Positions 47,153 to 47,498 of a stretch of DNA of 47,498 bases are shown here, one piece after another. The stretch's first letter is position 1, and the number at the start of each line of letters is the position of its first letter. This DNA is from a virus. A program made the position numbers and the translations under genes. Location: positions 1-47,498 of IMG/VR virus record IMGVR_UViG_3300037227_000088. The stretch is one strand, 5' to 3'. The notes below the pieces were generated by a model. That model was given only the letters and a program-made list of their open reading frames with translations. It searched no databases and was not told the origin of the DNA.

Positions 47153-47498
47153 CGTTCAGTACCTCCGCATCCGAGTTGCCCGACAATGCTGTGCCGTGGG
47201 CCTCGAGCATGTAGCGTTCGTACACTTTGATCGCGAACCTGATGTCCGCAGAGAACTGTCGGAATGGCGAATCTTTAGAGTCGTCCGTGGCCTTTCTAGA
47301 CACGTACGCCGGATGGATCGTCGGGATGACCGTGTAGTCGACCTTCGCCTTGTTGGTCGGCATTACGAATCCGGTTTCCTTGTTGTAGCTACGTATCCAT
47401 GCCCTTCTCGTGTCCGTATAGGAAGGTTCAAACCCGACCCCGTCGATCTTGGCGGTCTCTGGGTTGCCGCGTTCTTGTGTGATGTGGACACTGTGGCC
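47115..47498 (-). CDS. Uracil-DNA glycosylase family 4-like, 5'-truncated
   Basis: The frame is open to the right edge; about 127 residues of the C-terminal part are visible, and a methionine at 47363 is only an internal codon. The visible part shows the end of a family-4-type uracil-DNA glycosylase: 'SVHITQERGN' (strand with RG), 'YTVIPTIHPAYVSRKA' (the HPA motif with the His that lines the active site), and a C-terminal helix 'FRQFSADIRFAIKVYERY'. It would remove uracil from DNA. Known family members are iron-sulphur proteins; the cysteines would lie outside the window. An acidic tail ends it. It overlaps the start of the next gene. Confidence 0.7.
   Translation of the reverse strand, partial: GHSVHITQERGNPETAKIDGVGFEPSYTDTRRAWIRSYNKETGFVMPTNKAKVDYTVIPTIHPAYVSRKATDDSKDSPFRQFSADIRFAIKVYERYMLEAHGTALSGNSDAEVLNDDSEDNEKEAGG

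Overview
The window is part of a large double-stranded DNA tailed phage genome. It lies inside the genome: a gene is cut at each edge, and no terminase, portal or capsid gene is visible. A baseplate-J-like wedge protein and a gp25-like protein point to a contractile tail (myovirus type). Shine-Dalgarno sites (AGGAGG, AAGGAG) precede most genes and stop/start overlaps (ATGA, GTGA) are common, so the host is a bacterium. Its identity cannot be read from the sequence.

Layout, left part, + strand: 1-5475 holds structural genes (Ig-like/carboxypeptidase-like adhesin domains, two helper-type unknowns, an 880-residue structural protein). 5476-10863 is a compact block with a lysozyme-like lysin, then DNA metabolism genes: a beta sliding clamp, flavin-dependent thymidylate synthase ThyX, a MazG-like candidate and ribonuclease HII. 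A terminator hairpin, a leaderless-type promoter with two small genes, and a structured, attenuator-like leader lead into the tail operon (11648-33542): baseplate genes, large fibres (one with YadA-like repeats and a self-cleaving S74 chaperone), a giant PKD-containing protein and a fibre with HxH motifs. A single zinc-ribbon gene on the opposite strand, with its own promoter, sits inside this operon.

Right part, - strand (33555-47498, transcribed right to left and converging on the tail operon): uracil-DNA glycosylase (cut by the edge), three small unknowns, a DnaB-type helicase, a DnaG-type primase, a cysteine-rich candidate ssDNA-binding protein, family A DNA polymerase interrupted by a 358-residue HNH intein, an HU-like protein, zinc-ribbon and small proteins, a RecA/UvsX-like recombinase, an Hjc-like nuclease, an Fe-S PD-(D/E)XK exonuclease, a RusA-like resolvase, and a terminal gene that ends in a perfect -1 slippery heptamer followed by a coding-like -1 frame.

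Together the genes describe a phage with its own replisome (helicase, primase, polymerase, clamp, RNase H) and a recombination set (RecA, resolvases, exonuclease), plus an elaborate adsorption apparatus. The most unusual signals are the frameshift site, the polymerase intein, the mutually exclusive RNA hairpins before the tail operon, the leaderless promoters and a zinc-finger insertion in ThyX.
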